Below, piece by piece: positions 37,412-46,251 of a stretch of 64,000 nucleotides of DNA (the stretch's first letter is position 1; each line of letters starts with the position of its first letter). The translations under genes and the position numbers were made by a program. The stretch is from Streptococcus oralis. Its GTDB lineage: Bacteria > Bacillota > Bacilli > Lactobacillales > Streptococcaceae. The stretch spans positions 1,012,001 to 1,076,000 of the forward strand of contig NZ_CP066059.1 in the NCBI RefSeq assembly GCF_016127915.1, read 5' to 3'. The notes under the pieces are model-generated. The model searched no databases. It was not told the origin of the DNA and worked only from the letters and a program-made list of their open reading frames with translations.

Positions 37412-38710
37412 TTAATCACCAAGTCCGATACGTTCAAAGATATCATCCACTCGTTTAGTGTAGTATGCCGGGTTGAAGATTTCATCAATTTCATCTTGAG
37501 TGAGGCGTGATGTCACTTCTGGATCTGCTTCTAGAAGCGGTTTGAAGTCTACTTGGTTATCCCAAGAGTAGGCTGTTTTTGGTTGCACCAAGTCATAGGC
37601 TTGCTCACGAGTCATGCCTTTTTCAATCAAGGTCAACATAGCCCGCTGACTAAAGATAAGACCAAAAGTTGAGTTCATGTTGCGGATCATGTTTTCTGGG
37701 AAGACCGTCAAGTTCTTGACGATATTTCCAAAACGGTTGAGCATGTAGTCAATCAAAATAGTCGTATCCGGTGTGATGATACGCTCAGCTGATGAGTGAG
37801 AAATATCACGTTCGTGCCAGAGAGCCACGTTTTCATAGGCTGTAATCATGTGACCACGGATAACACGCGCCAGACCTGTCATGTTCTCAGAACCGATAGG
37901 GTTGCGTTTGTGAGGCATTGCTGAAGACCCTTTTTGCCCCTTAGCAAAGAACTCTTCCACTTCGCGCTGCTCAGACTTTTGCAGACCACGAATCTCCGTT
38001 GCCATACGTTCGATTGAAGTCGCGATGCTAGCAAGAACCGCAAAGTACTCAGCGTGAAGGTCACGAGGAAGGACTTGTGTAGAAATTTCTTGAGCACGGA
38101 TACCCAATTTGTCGCAGACATATTGCTCTACAAATGGTGGAATGTTGGCAAAGTTCCCAACCGCACCAGAGATTTTACCAGCTTCCACACCAGCAGCCGC
38201 ATGCTCGAAACGCTCGATATTACGTTTCATTTCGCTGTACCAAGTTGCCAATTTCAGACCAAATGTTGTAGGCTCAGCGTGCACACCATGAGTACGACCC
38301 ATCATGATGGTGAACTTGTGCTCCTTAGCCTTATCAGCGATGATGTTGGTGAAGTTTTCAAGGTCACGACGAATGATGTCGTTTGCCTGCTTGTAAAGAT
38401 AACCATAGGCAGTATCCACCACGTCAGTAGAAGTCAAGCCATAGTGGACCCACTTGCGCTCTTCACCAAGAGTCTCAGAAACCGCACGTGTGAAGGCAAC
38501 CACATCGTGACGCGTCTCCTGCTCAATTTCCAAAATACGGTCAATGTCAAAGTCCGCCTTTTCGCGAATCAAAGCCACATCTTCCTTAGGAATTTCTCCC
38601 AATTCAGCCCATGCCTCATCAGCCAAGATTTCCACCTCAAGCCAAGCACGGTATTTATTTTCTTCACTCCAAATGTTCGCCATCTCAGGGCGAGAGTAAC
38701 GGTTGATCAT
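37412..38710 (-). CDS. purB: Adenylosuccinate lyase
   Basis: The 432-residue enzyme contains the fumarase/aspartase superfamily signature [15 protein letters not shown] and the active-site His regions RHDVVAF and [10 protein letters not shown]. It releases fumarate from SAICAR (eighth step of IMP synthesis) and from adenylosuccinate (AMP synthesis). Length is normal. It is separated from the other pur genes by an inserted PIN-like gene and a purK tail remnant. Confidence 0.97.
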   Translation of the reverse strand: MINRYSRPEMANIWSEENKYRAWLEVEILADEAWAELGEIPKEDVALIREKADFDIDRILEIEQETRHDVVAFTRAVSETLGEERKWVHYGLTSTDVVDTAYGYLYKQANDIIRRDLENFTNIIADKAKEHKFTIMMGRTHGVHAEPTTFGLKLATWYSEMKRNIERFEHAAAGVEAGKISGAVGNFANIPPFVEQYVCDKLGIRAQEISTQVLPRDLHAEYFAVLASIATSIERMATEIRGLQKSEQREVEEFFAKGQKGSSAMPHKRNPIGSENMTGLARVIRGHMITAYENVALWHERDISHSSAERIITPDTTILIDYMLNRFGNIVKNLTVFPENMIRNMNSTFGLIFSQRAMLTLIEKGMTREQAYDLVQPKTAYSWDNQVDFKPLLEADPEVTSRLTQDEIDEIFNPAYYTKRVDDIFERIGLGD

Positions 38711-38774
38711 GATTTCTCCAATTCTATATATTTTTCTCTCTACTTTAACGTTCAGATAAATTAACCTCTATGAT

Positions 38775-40217
38775 TTAAAATGGCAGGTCATCATCAGTCC
38801 CCCATGAGCCAAATTTATTTGCCTCTAGTTTACTTTTTTTATGCTCTAGTGAATTTTTTTGTTCTATTAACCGAGCTTCGTCATAATCTAAAATATTCCT
38901 TTTTTCCTCTAATTGAAATATCTTTCCATCTGTTCCTACATCATTCAACCATAAATCAGCCTCTATCTTGGAACGCTCCAAATAGATTCGTTTTAACTCA
39001 TTATCAATAGATTTTATTTTATTTTGAACTTCAAACATCTCATCAAAGTCCGAGCTGAATGGATCACTATTTGAATAAAATGAACTAGGGTTTGAATTGA
39101 ATGAGCTGTTATTCGGATAAAATGAATTAAAGTTTGAATTGAATGAGTTGTTATTTGGATAAAATGGGTTAGGATTTAAATTGAATAAATCATCATCCTC
39201 ATCATCATTGATACCACCAAACAAAGAATTTTGTACTCTATATTGCTTAGCATCTTCATCCGATAACTCATTGACTAGTTGAATAAAACGCTCACTGTTT
39301 ATTATGTATAACTCTTTACAAACTTTCTCTTCAGTATTTTCAATAGGATTATTAATATCATAGTCTACATTTAGATTCCATAACTCTGTCATTAACTCTA
39401 TTCTTGGACCAATAGTTCTCCCGCTTTGCTTATAAAGCAAGTCGGATTTCCTATCGGAAATACCATCATTAGTTACAAAAATTACTTTGTTTCCAAGTGA
39501 TTTTCCATCCTTAGAAAGTTTATGTAACAGTTCTTCCCATAATATATAATCTCCATATTTTCGTGAATATGTCAATCCTGCATAGGTACGATTGGGACTT
39601 TTTTCGTAATCTTTTTTACTATCATTTATTCCTGGAGGTATCTGTTGTTCGTATCTCTTTCCCCCTTTTTCCTGAACCTTGTCAATCCACTCTTGGGTTA
39701 ACTTTTCAGCTACTGAATCATTAATTATTTTTTTTAAGCGTTCTTGTAACTCACTTACATCCTTTGTATATTTTTCATCAAAGATTTTATTAATTTCAGC
39801 TTCTAAGTCATCAATTTTCAAGATTTCCAAGAGTTTAGTTTTTACTTCTTTTTTCTGATTTTTATTTCGTAAAAATCCAAGAGGATCTTTACCACCCTTA
39901 TCTTTAAAATTTTCTACCAAACTCCGAATTTCATTCACTATACTTTCTGCATAAGAATCTCGTTGGATTTCCGTTACCATTTTGATAGACTGCTTGTTAA
40001 AATGATATTCTAATCCAACTATATAAGGTATGAATAGATGGTCTTTAACAGCTTCTATTGTGTCTAAATACTTTTCAGCTAAGTCTGTCGGTAATCCCAA
40101 AATATCTGAGAGGATATTCGTATCTAAAACAATAAGGTTATTTTTTTCTCGCTTAAAATCAATAGAAGTTAATTTTTCTATATAGAACTCCGGAAAAAGT
40201 TCTTCCATACTTGCCAT
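38775..40217 (-). CDS. PIN-like (PIN_8-type) domain protein with 14-residue repeats
   Basis: The 480-residue protein has an N-terminal PIN-like nuclease domain: LIVLDTNILSDI (first acidic site), a helical middle, VIFVTNDGISDRKSD and GPRIELMTE, the pattern of PIN_8 proteins. Then follows a low-complexity stretch with a 14-residue repeat of the form F(N/Y)SNxxSFYPNN (about residues 345-395; 42-bp DNA period at 39091, 39133, 39175) and a coiled-coil C-terminus. Many PIN proteins cleave RNA and act as toxins or defence effectors. No antitoxin is evident. GGAGG precedes the ATG. It is AT-rich and inserted between purK and purB, so probably acquired. Confidence 0.6.
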   Translation of the reverse strand: MASMEELFPEFYIEKLTSIDFKREKNNLIVLDTNILSDILGLPTDLAEKYLDTIEAVKDHLFIPYIVGLEYHFNKQSIKMVTEIQRDSYAESIVNEIRSLVENFKDKGGKDPLGFLRNKNQKKEVKTKLLEILKIDDLEAEINKIFDEKYTKDVSELQERLKKIINDSVAEKLTQEWIDKVQEKGGKRYEQQIPPGINDSKKDYEKSPNRTYAGLTYSRKYGDYILWEELLHKLSKDGKSLGNKVIFVTNDGISDRKSDLLYKQSGRTIGPRIELMTELWNLNVDYDINNPIENTEEKVCKELYIINSERFIQLVNELSDEDAKQYRVQNSLFGGINDDEDDDLFNLNPNPFYPNNNSFNSNFNSFYPNNSSFNSNPSSFYSNSDPFSSDFDEMFEVQNKIKSIDNELKRIYLERSKIEADLWLNDVGTDGKIFQLEEKRNILDYDEARLIEQKNSLEHKKSKLEANKFGSWGTDDDLPF

Positions 40218-40231
40218 ATTAATTATTCCTC

Positions 40232-40309
40232 CTAAAACTCAACCACACTATCCGGCACATCACTAAACACTGTCACATGCCCTACCCTACGGTTGTGCTT
40301 GTCTTCTAT
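40232..40309 (-). pseudogene. Second copy of the purK 3' end
   Basis: The minus strand reads [20 protein letters not shown] then EF and TAG. The intact purK ends [20 protein letters not shown] then EFGEGIDF. The DNA is clearly related to 41524-41620. It starts just after the racemase stop codon and ends just before the PIN gene ribosome site, so it marks an insertion or replacement junction. Confidence 0.8.
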
Positions 40310-40311
40310 AA

Positions 40312-41004
40312 TCATTTATTCACCACCCACTCCGCCGCTTTCTCTGCATGAATCACTGTTGTGTCGTAGAGAGGTAGGTCAGTGTCGGATTGCTTGACGA
40401 GGAGACCTATCTCGGTACAACCCAAAATAACAGCTTCAGCGCCTGCTTTTTTCAAATCATCTATAACGGCAAGATAAGTCTGCTTTGAACTTTCTTTGAT
40501 ATCACCTAGACAGAGCTCGTCATAAATAATTCGATTAACCTCTGTAATGCCTGCTTGATCTGGAATCAGCACTTCTAACCCAGACTCTATTAATTTCTCC
40601 TTGTAAAAATCTTGGGTCATGGTGTACTTGGTCCCTAGGAGGCCGACTTTTTGAATACCGTCAGCCAACAAGGCCTGCGCAGTTGCCTGCGCAATATGCA
40701 AGATTGGAATCGTAATCTTTCCTTGTATCTGCGGAGCAACCTTGTGCATAGTGTTGGTACAAATAACGATGAAATCCGCACCAGCTTGCTCCAAGCGCTT
40801 AGCAATATCTGCCAACAGTTGACCGCTTTTCTCCCAGTCTCCGACTGCTTGATAATGCTCAATCTCTGCAAAATCAACACTATAAAGTAGAATCTTAGCA
40901 GAATGCAGGCCACCCAGCTCTTTTTTGATGGTTTCGTTGATGATTTGGTAGTAAGATGTGGTACTTTCCCAACTCATACCACCAATCAGACCGATAGTTT
41001 TCAT
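40312..41004 (-). CDS. Aspartate/glutamate racemase family protein
   Basis: The 230-residue protein has the two catalytic Cys of the cofactor-independent amino acid racemases in VICTNTMHKVAP (about residue 82) and ILGCTEIGLL (about 195), and the N-terminal GLIGGMSWESTTSYY motif of the aspartate racemase group. It interconverts L- and D-amino acids, possibly D-aspartate. It lies between two gene remnants and the purK tail copy, in an accessory block. GGAGG is 13 nt before the ATG. Confidence 0.88.
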   Translation of the reverse strand: MKTIGLIGGMSWESTTSYYQIINETIKKELGGLHSAKILLYSVDFAEIEHYQAVGDWEKSGQLLADIAKRLEQAGADFIVICTNTMHKVAPQIQGKITIPILHIAQATAQALLADGIQKVGLLGTKYTMTQDFYKEKLIESGLEVLIPDQAGITEVNRIIYDELCLGDIKESSKQTYLAVIDDLKKAGAEAVILGCTEIGLLVKQSDTDLPLYDTTVIHAEKAAEWVVNK

Positions 41005-41007
41005 AGA

Positions 41008-41234
41008 CTAATTAAACTCCTCCTTGCTTGTCACAACCGACGGATAGTGTGGTAAGCTACTTAAATCTGTATCCAATGGCAAATCATAGATAGCCAGATA
41101 ATTGTTTGGATATTGAATCTTTAATTCCTGATATTGGCTTTTACTTTTTCATGGTCGGCACTGGCAAAGAGCACTTCCACAACGGCGATTTCTTTTCCTT
41201 CCTCCACAAAAGCGTTGACAATAATTTGAATCAT
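41008..41234 (-). pseudogene. Frameshifted small gene of unknown function
   Basis: The frame starts MIQIIVNAFVEEGKEIAVVE and reaches a stop soon after HEKVKAN. A second frame then continues YQELKIQYPNNYLAIYDLPL and ends SLPHYPSVVTSKEEFN. Together they would form one protein of about 75 residues. The frameshift is near 41130-41145. It ends directly before the racemase gene. No family recognised. Confidence 0.5.
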
Positions 41235-41254
41235 AAACTGGTTTCCATTTAGCT

Positions 41255-41517
41255 TTAAAGATTATCATTTTCTGAGTCTTCATGTATAGAAAATTCAAAT
41301 GAAATTCTCTCAGGATGTCTAGGCAGGCCGTAACTACTCAGATAATCCTTAACTTCCTTCACGGAACAAAAATGTTCTAAGACTAGCTGATTGCCAGCTC
41401 TCTCTAAAATATGAATCCCTCTCTATCCGCAATCTCTGGAACAATCAAATCGTCCGTATAAGTCAGTGTTACGGTCGTTATTTCATCATCTGGCAATTCA
41501 TCAAATTCTTCTGCCAT
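41255..41517 (-). pseudogene. Frameshifted hypothetical gene following purK
   Basis: The ATG at 41517 lies one base after the purK stop. The frame reads MAEEFDELPDDEITTVTLTY and TDDLIVPEIADREG, then shifts: the expected continuation IHILERAGNQLVLEHF and PRHPERISFEFSIHEDSEND lies one frame over. One base appears to be missing in the GAGGG run near 41420. The intact protein would have about 87 residues. Function unknown. Small genes in this position are known downstream of purK in pneumococcus. Confidence 0.6.
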
Positions 41518-41518
41518 T

Positions 41519-42610
41519 TCAAAAATCAATCCCTTCCCCAAACTCTTCCACACTATCCGGCACATCACTAAACAAAGTCACATGTCCCATCTTGCGGTTG
41601 TGCTTCGCTTCTATTTTACCATACATATGGAGGTGGGCGCTTGGATTTTCTGTGACATATTTTTCAGCCGCCTCGACGTGTTGCCCGAGGACATTTAGCA
41701 TGACTGCTGGCGCATGCAGTTTGATGGCTGGCAATGGTGCTCCGAGAACACCCAGAATATGAGTATCAAACTGGGAGAAGTCGCAGGCTTCGATAGAGTA
41801 GTGCCCAGAGTTGTGTGGTCGTGGGGCAATCTCGTTGACGATAATGTCATCAGCTGTCGCAAACATTTCCACACAAAGTGTTCCAGACAGATTAAGCTGT
41901 TCTGCGATTCGCACAGCCATAGCTTTGGCTTTTTCAGCTAGACTTTCTGAAATGCGGGCTGGCACGATGGTCTTGGACAGGATATTGTTGCGATGGATAT
42001 TTTCCTGAACCGGAAAAACTGTCACGTCCTTGCCATTACCAGACACGATGACTGAAATCTCAAGGTCAAAGTTGACAAATTCTTCCAAGACACAGTCTGC
42101 TGAGTCGGCTAGTGCAGAAGCTTCTTTCAAATCTGCTTCCGAGCGAATAACCTTTTGTCCATGCCCATCGTAACCACCAGTCGCGGTCTTGAGGACATAG
42201 TCTTTCGATAGGTCGATGTCTGCCAAGTCTTGGCTTGAAGTCACAACCTTGTAAGGTGCCACAGTGACTTGAGCCTTGTTTGAGAGGAAGTTCTTTTCAA
42301 AAATACGATTTTGGGAAATGCGGAGCAGATCTGTCCCTTGAGGGAGCTGACCTTCCTTGATAACCGCATCCAAGCCGTCAGCATCGACATTTTCAAACTC
42401 ATAGGTGAGGACATCGCAACGCTCAGCCAACTGACGGAGGGCATCCACATCGTTATAAGGAGCCACGATGATCTCCGCCACGCGAGAGGCTGGGCAATCC
42501 GCCGCAGGATCCAGCGCGATGACCTTGTGCCCCATGTAGATAGCAGAAATGGCCATCATCTGACCCAGCTGACCGCCACCGATAATTCCGATTGTTTTAG
42601 ATGAGCTCAT
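41519..42610 (-). CDS. purK: N5-carboxyaminoimidazole ribonucleotide synthase
   Basis: The 363-residue ATP-grasp enzyme begins with [17 protein letters not shown] and contains [15 protein letters not shown] and [17 protein letters not shown]. It carboxylates AIR with ATP and bicarbonate; PurE then rearranges the product. It overlaps purE by 14 bp. GAGGAG precedes the ATG. A diverged second copy of its last 25 codons lies 1.2 kb downstream. Confidence 0.97.
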   Translation of the reverse strand: MSSSKTIGIIGGGQLGQMMAISAIYMGHKVIALDPAADCPASRVAEIIVAPYNDVDALRQLAERCDVLTYEFENVDADGLDAVIKEGQLPQGTDLLRISQNRIFEKNFLSNKAQVTVAPYKVVTSSQDLADIDLSKDYVLKTATGGYDGHGQKVIRSEADLKEASALADSADCVLEEFVNFDLEISVIVSGNGKDVTVFPVQENIHRNNILSKTIVPARISESLAEKAKAMAVRIAEQLNLSGTLCVEMFATADDIIVNEIAPRPHNSGHYSIEACDFSQFDTHILGVLGAPLPAIKLHAPAVMLNVLGQHVEAAEKYVTENPSAHLHMYGKIEAKHNRKMGHVTLFSDVPDSVEEFGEGIDF

Positions 42611-43088
42611 TTGTAGACTCCTCTGCGATTTTCCCTTGCTCTTCTGCGAAATCTGCCAATGCTGTCGCGATAGCCTGATCCTCTACTGACAGGAGACGGA
42701 GGGCAAAGAGGGCAGCGTTAGTCGCTCCTGCTTCACCGATAGCCATAGTCGCAACAGGCACACCACCTGGCATCTGAACGATAGAGTAGAGCGAGTCCAC
42801 GCCACTAAGAGCGCGCGACTTGACAGGTACCCCGATGACAGGAAGGGTTGTTTTCGCTGCGACCATCCCTGGCAAATGGGCTGCGCCACCAGCACCTGCG
42901 ATAATGACCTTGATGCCACGGCTACGAGCTTCTTCGGCATGTCTGAACATGAGGTCTGGTGTACGGTGGGCAGAGACAACCTTCTTTTCGTAGGCTACAC
43001 CGAAACGGTCTAGGACTTCGGCAGTTTTTTGCATGGTTGCCCAGTCGGATTTTGAGCCCATGATAATGGAAATTACTGGTTTAGTCAT
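42597..43088 (-). CDS. purE: N5-CAIR mutase
   Basis: The 163-residue class I PurE has the nucleotide-binding N-terminus [14 protein letters not shown], the conserved His/Arg loop [11 protein letters not shown] and [11 protein letters not shown]. It converts N5-CAIR to CAIR. AAAGGAA precedes the ATG, and the end overlaps purK. It is separated from purD by a 242-bp, highly structured intergenic region. Confidence 0.97.
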   Translation of the reverse strand: MTKPVISIIMGSKSDWATMQKTAEVLDRFGVAYEKKVVSAHRTPDLMFRHAEEARSRGIKVIIAGAGGAAHLPGMVAAKTTLPVIGVPVKSRALSGVDSLYSIVQMPGGVPVATMAIGEAGATNAALFALRLLSVEDQAIATALADFAEEQGKIAEESTNELI

Positions 43089-43116
43089 AATATTCCTTTT
43101 CTTTCCTTTCTTTTTT

Positions 43117-43250
43117 CAATCACCTTAAGTTGTGAGGGACGGCAGCAGCCACCAAAGGTGTCTCATACCTAAATCGGAAGCCCAAGGTCTTCCGATTTCC
43201 CTGAACGATTGGATTATCATCCAATCGTTCATTCACAACGGCGGTGATTG
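43117..43250. other. Highly structured multi-hairpin element between purD and purE
   Basis: The outer arms CAATCACC (43117-43124) and GTTGTGA (43129-43135) pair with TCACAAC (43233-43239) and GGTGATTG (43243-43250). They enclose a perfect 10-bp hairpin (43171-43198, AAATCGGAAG/CTTCCGATTT), a perfect 12-bp hairpin (43203-43230, GAACGATTGGAT/ATCCAATCGTTC) and short GC stems at 43141-43160. It could be a structured RNA in the purD-purE transcript or a small repeat element. A further GCGAC-TTC-GTCGC hairpin lies near 43303-43315. Confidence 0.6.
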
Positions 43251-43330
43251 TTCTATATTAGCTCGCTAATGCTCGCAAATCAAACGACCATTATCGTATT
43301 TGGCGACTTCGTCGCGCTATTCTTATATCT

Positions 43331-44593
43331 TTACTTAATAGCCTTGCTTCCGATATCTGTTCGGTAAAAGAGACCTTCTGTGTTTTGTTGGGAGAGTTCT
43401 TGGTAGATGGTATCTTGGGCGTCTTTGACGGTGTCTGCTGTGGTAACTAGCATATAGACACGTCCGCCATTTGATAGCAATGCTCTGCTATTTTCCGCAA
43501 ACTTAGCCCCTGCGTAGTAGGTGATGATGTCGCCATCGGTTTTGGCTGACAACTTGACACCCTTTTCGTAGTCTAGCGGGTAGCCCTTGGATGCGACAAC
43601 CACGCCCAGAGTCACACCCTTATCCGTCCAAGTGATGTTTGGCTCCTTGCCATCAAGAATATCCGTGATATTTTGCGCAAAGTCAGATGTCAATCGTGGT
43701 AAGATAATCTGGGTTTCAGGATCTCCGAAGCGAGCGTTAAACTCGATAACCTTAGGTCCATCAGCTGTCAAGATAAGACCTGCGTAAAGGACACCCAGAT
43801 AAGGACGACCTTCTTTGATCATCCCTTCAAGGACTGGCTTGACAATAGTGTCAACCGCTGTGTCAACCACGCTCTGTGGCAAGTGAGGAACTGGTGCATA
43901 GGCACCCATCCCGCCAGTGTTAGGGCCCTTGTCGCCATCGTAAGCACGTTTGTGATCCTGAGCCGTTGGCATGATGTAGAACTTGTCCCCATTGACAAAG
44001 GCAAAGAGGGAGAACTCTTCTCCGTCAAGGAATTCCTCGATAACCACACGCGCACCGCTATCCCCGAATTTATTGTCCAAGAGCATCTCGTGAGCAGCTT
44101 CGACCGCTTGCTCAACCGTCTCCGCAACGACGACACCTTTCCCGAGTGCCAAACCATCTGCCTTGACAACGATAGGAGCGCCTTTCTCCTCGATATAAGC
44201 CTTGGCCTCCTCGAAATCTGAAAATGTGCCATAGGCTGCTGTCGGAACATCGTATTTGACCATGATTTCCTTAGCAAAATCCTTGGACCACTCCAGCTCC
44301 GCTGCAGCCCTAGTCGGACCAAAAGCCTTGAGACCAGCTTGGTTAAAATCATCTACGATTCCAGCAGCAAGGGCATCATCTGGCCCGATAAAGGACCAAG
44401 CAATATCGTTGGCTTTTGCAAACTCAATCAATTTAGAATGTTCGGAAATAGAGATGTCCATCAATTCCAAACCATCCAGAGTCATTCCGTCATTTCCAGG
44501 AGCTACAAAAACTTTTTCAACGTCTTTTGACTCAAGCAACTTCTTAGCAATCGCATGTTCACGACCACCCGAACCGACAACTAACAGCTTCAT
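43331..44593 (-). CDS. purD: Phosphoribosylamine-glycine ligase
   Basis: The 420-residue ATP-grasp enzyme begins MKLLVVGSGGREHAIAKKL and contains IVVKADGLALGKGVVVA, DGDKGPNTGGMGAYAP and EFNARFGDPETQ. It joins glycine to phosphoribosylamine, the second step of IMP synthesis. GAGGTTGAG precedes the ATG. Its upstream neighbour is the second purH tail with its terminator, so purD needs its own promoter. Confidence 0.97.
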   Translation of the reverse strand: MKLLVVGSGGREHAIAKKLLESKDVEKVFVAPGNDGMTLDGLELMDISISEHSKLIEFAKANDIAWSFIGPDDALAAGIVDDFNQAGLKAFGPTRAAAELEWSKDFAKEIMVKYDVPTAAYGTFSDFEEAKAYIEEKGAPIVVKADGLALGKGVVVAETVEQAVEAAHEMLLDNKFGDSGARVVIEEFLDGEEFSLFAFVNGDKFYIMPTAQDHKRAYDGDKGPNTGGMGAYAPVPHLPQSVVDTAVDTIVKPVLEGMIKEGRPYLGVLYAGLILTADGPKVIEFNARFGDPETQIILPRLTSDFAQNITDILDGKEPNITWTDKGVTLGVVVASKGYPLDYEKGVKLSAKTDGDIITYYAGAKFAENSRALLSNGGRVYMLVTTADTVKDAQDTIYQELSQQNTEGLFYRTDIGSKAIK

Positions 44594-44675
44594 CTCTCAA
44601 CCTCTTTTGCGAATTATTTACTAATATTATATCACAAACGTTCGCTTTAATCTTGTTTTGCTCCGCGTTTTTACG

Positions 44676-44715
44676 CAAAAAAAGGAAAGAAACTGTTTTC
44701 TTCCCTTTTATTTTC
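44676..44715 (-). terminator. Terminator after the second purH tail
   Basis: An imperfect stem GGAAAGAAA / TTTCTTCC (44684-44704) is followed on the minus strand by seven T. It lies immediately downstream of the purH tail copy and may be the terminator that belonged to that allele. Confidence 0.6.
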
Positions 44716-44788
44716 TTAATGTCTAAAATGTCTCACTCCTGTGAAGACCATAGTCAAGCCGTATTTGTCAGCAGCTTCGATAGATTAT
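44716..44788 (-). pseudogene. Second copy of the purH 3' end
   Basis: The minus strand reads [20 protein letters not shown] then RH and TAA. This is the same amino-acid sequence as the last codons of the intact purH at 46252, with several synonymous differences. Upstream of SIEAA a TAA replaces the expected GAA and similarity ends. The HXXEE and TetR genes lie between the two copies. Confidence 0.88.
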
Positions 44789-44849
44789 TGGCTACTCATT
44801 AACCAGTTATATCAGAAAGGTTAAAAAGTAGCTCTCATTTAATCGTTTT

Positions 44850-45359
44850 TCATTTCGCATATTTTTCTAGATGTGTTTGGATTTTTGGCATAATGAGATG
44901 CATTATTTTAAGATTCGTAAAAGCTATTATCATGGCTAATAAAAGATAGACAAAGACTGATAACAAAGGAACGTCAGAAGACCAATAGTGGGAAATAATC
45001 ATTAGAACCATTGGCAATTCTAGGGTTACTGTGACGACTCCAGGAACATAACCCCTAAATCGCATGCACATGATATAATGGATTATGAAATGAGATGTAT
45101 AAGCTATTACAAAAGATAAATAGAGTAAAGTGTTGTGAGTTATTTGGCAGAATCCAGAAATAAACACCAGGATGATAAATTCCTCCAACACACCTACTGC
45201 AAAAGCGGAGCCTTGCGTAACGGAACCAAAGAACGGTTTCTTAAAAGTTTCTAATTTTTGATGATGCCGTGTTTTCCACAAGGGCATAAAAATCATTTCT
45301 TCAAAATCGTGTAAAATAAATAAAATAGGTAGCATCCAAACATTAAAAAGAATGCTCAT
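44850..45359 (-). CDS. HXXEE-domain membrane protein
   Basis: The 169-residue protein has WMLPILFILHDFEE (H-x-x-E-E pattern) at the N-terminus, a second acidic motif VGVLEEFIIL and four to five membrane helices. Conserved His and Glu inside helices suggest a metal-dependent membrane enzyme or a transporter, but the family function is not known. It is related to the partial gene at 2-514. AGGAGG precedes the ATG. It is divergent from a TetR gene that probably regulates it, and both lie between two copies of the purH 3' end. Confidence 0.75.
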   Translation of the reverse strand: MSILFNVWMLPILFILHDFEEMIFMPLWKTRHHQKLETFKKPFFGSVTQGSAFAVGVLEEFIILVFISGFCQITHNTLLYLSFVIAYTSHFIIHYIMCMRFRGYVPGVVTVTLELPMVLMIISHYWSSDVPLLSVFVYLLLAMIIAFTNLKIMHLIMPKIQTHLEKYAK

Positions 45360-45382
45360 ATCTTTACCTCCTTAATAACAAC

Positions 45383-45401
45383 TAACAATTGTACAATGTT
45401 A
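45383..45401. promoter_or_regulatory. Palindrome in the HXXEE/TetR divergent region
   Basis: TAACAATTGTACAATGTTA is an inverted repeat centred on TTGTACAA (45389-45396), 24 bp upstream of the HXXEE ATG. Its place suggests the operator of the divergent TetR regulator. Confidence 0.5.
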
Positions 45402-45526
45402 AGAATAAATGATAATCATATATCACGCGCAACACTTTTAGTATAAAGATAAACTGTTACAAAAACAAGAGGTTAAGAGAAATTGGCACAGTTTGATCAA
45501 AAGTGTGACAGGAAAGGAAAAATATC

Positions 45527-46069
45527 ATGGAATATCAAATGCGGCAATGGCTGGAAGAAGCCTTGTTCGATTTATTAGCAACTAAGAAGTCTCTACAAAA
45601 TATCAGCATTGCTGAACTCAGCGAACATGCTCAAATTGCTAGACGAACGTTTTATCGTTATTACCATTCAAAAGAGGAAGTTCTTACGAACTATTTAGAC
45701 CGCTTAATTCAAGACTATATTATCGAACTTCAAACAGCAAAACTGACTAATTTTGAAGATTTAGTGAACCTTTTCTTTCAGTATTGGAGCCAGTACACTG
45801 AGCCATTAAAAATTTTGCAAGACGCAAACTTGCTCGTGCTTATCTTGCAAAGGTCTTATGATAAGCTTTCTGCTGCTTATACCACTGTCATGGCACCTTG
45901 GCATGTCACAAATAGTAATCAAAGACAAATCACCTATGATAGTAGATTCATCGTTGGAGGTCTCTACAATATTTTTGATGAATGGTTAAAAACAGATTAC
46001 CACACAATGCCTGTTAACGAGCTAGTCACAACAACCTTAAACACCATAAAACGTATGAAAAATAGTTAA
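45527..46069 (+). CDS. TetR/AcrR-family regulator
   Basis: The 180-residue protein has a TetR helix-turn-helix (residues about 8-55; NISIAELSEHAQIARRTFYRYYHSK... pattern) and a short ligand domain of the type found in DhaS-like streptococcal regulators (IVGGLYNIFDEWL). It is divergent from the HXXEE gene with a palindrome between them. The ligand is unknown. AAGGA precedes the ATG. Confidence 0.85.
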   Translation: MEYQMRQWLEEALFDLLATKKSLQNISIAELSEHAQIARRTFYRYYHSKEEVLTNYLDRLIQDYIIELQTAKLTNFEDLVNLFFQYWSQYTEPLKILQDANLLVLILQRSYDKLSAAYTTVMAPWHVTNSNQRQITYDSRFIVGGLYNIFDEWLKTDYHTMPVNELVTTTLNTIKRMKNS

Positions 46070-46168
46070 GTGAGAAACTGAGTTTTTCGAGATTAGTCAT
46101 GAACAGCTCTGACAAATCATTTTAATAATTTCTAACACTAAAATGCTTATTGTTTTAGACATACAAAA

Positions 46169-46193
46169 AGAGAAGAACACTTACGTCTTCTCT
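46169..46193 (-). terminator. purH operon terminator
   Basis: An 8-bp stem AGAGAAGA / TCTTCTCT with a nine-base loop is followed on the minus strand by TTTTTG, about 60 bases beyond the purH stop. Confidence 0.75.
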
Positions 46194-46251
46194 CATTGCT
46201 AGCGATAAATCATTCATCATAGTTGATAATGAGCTAATTTTTAAATACCCA

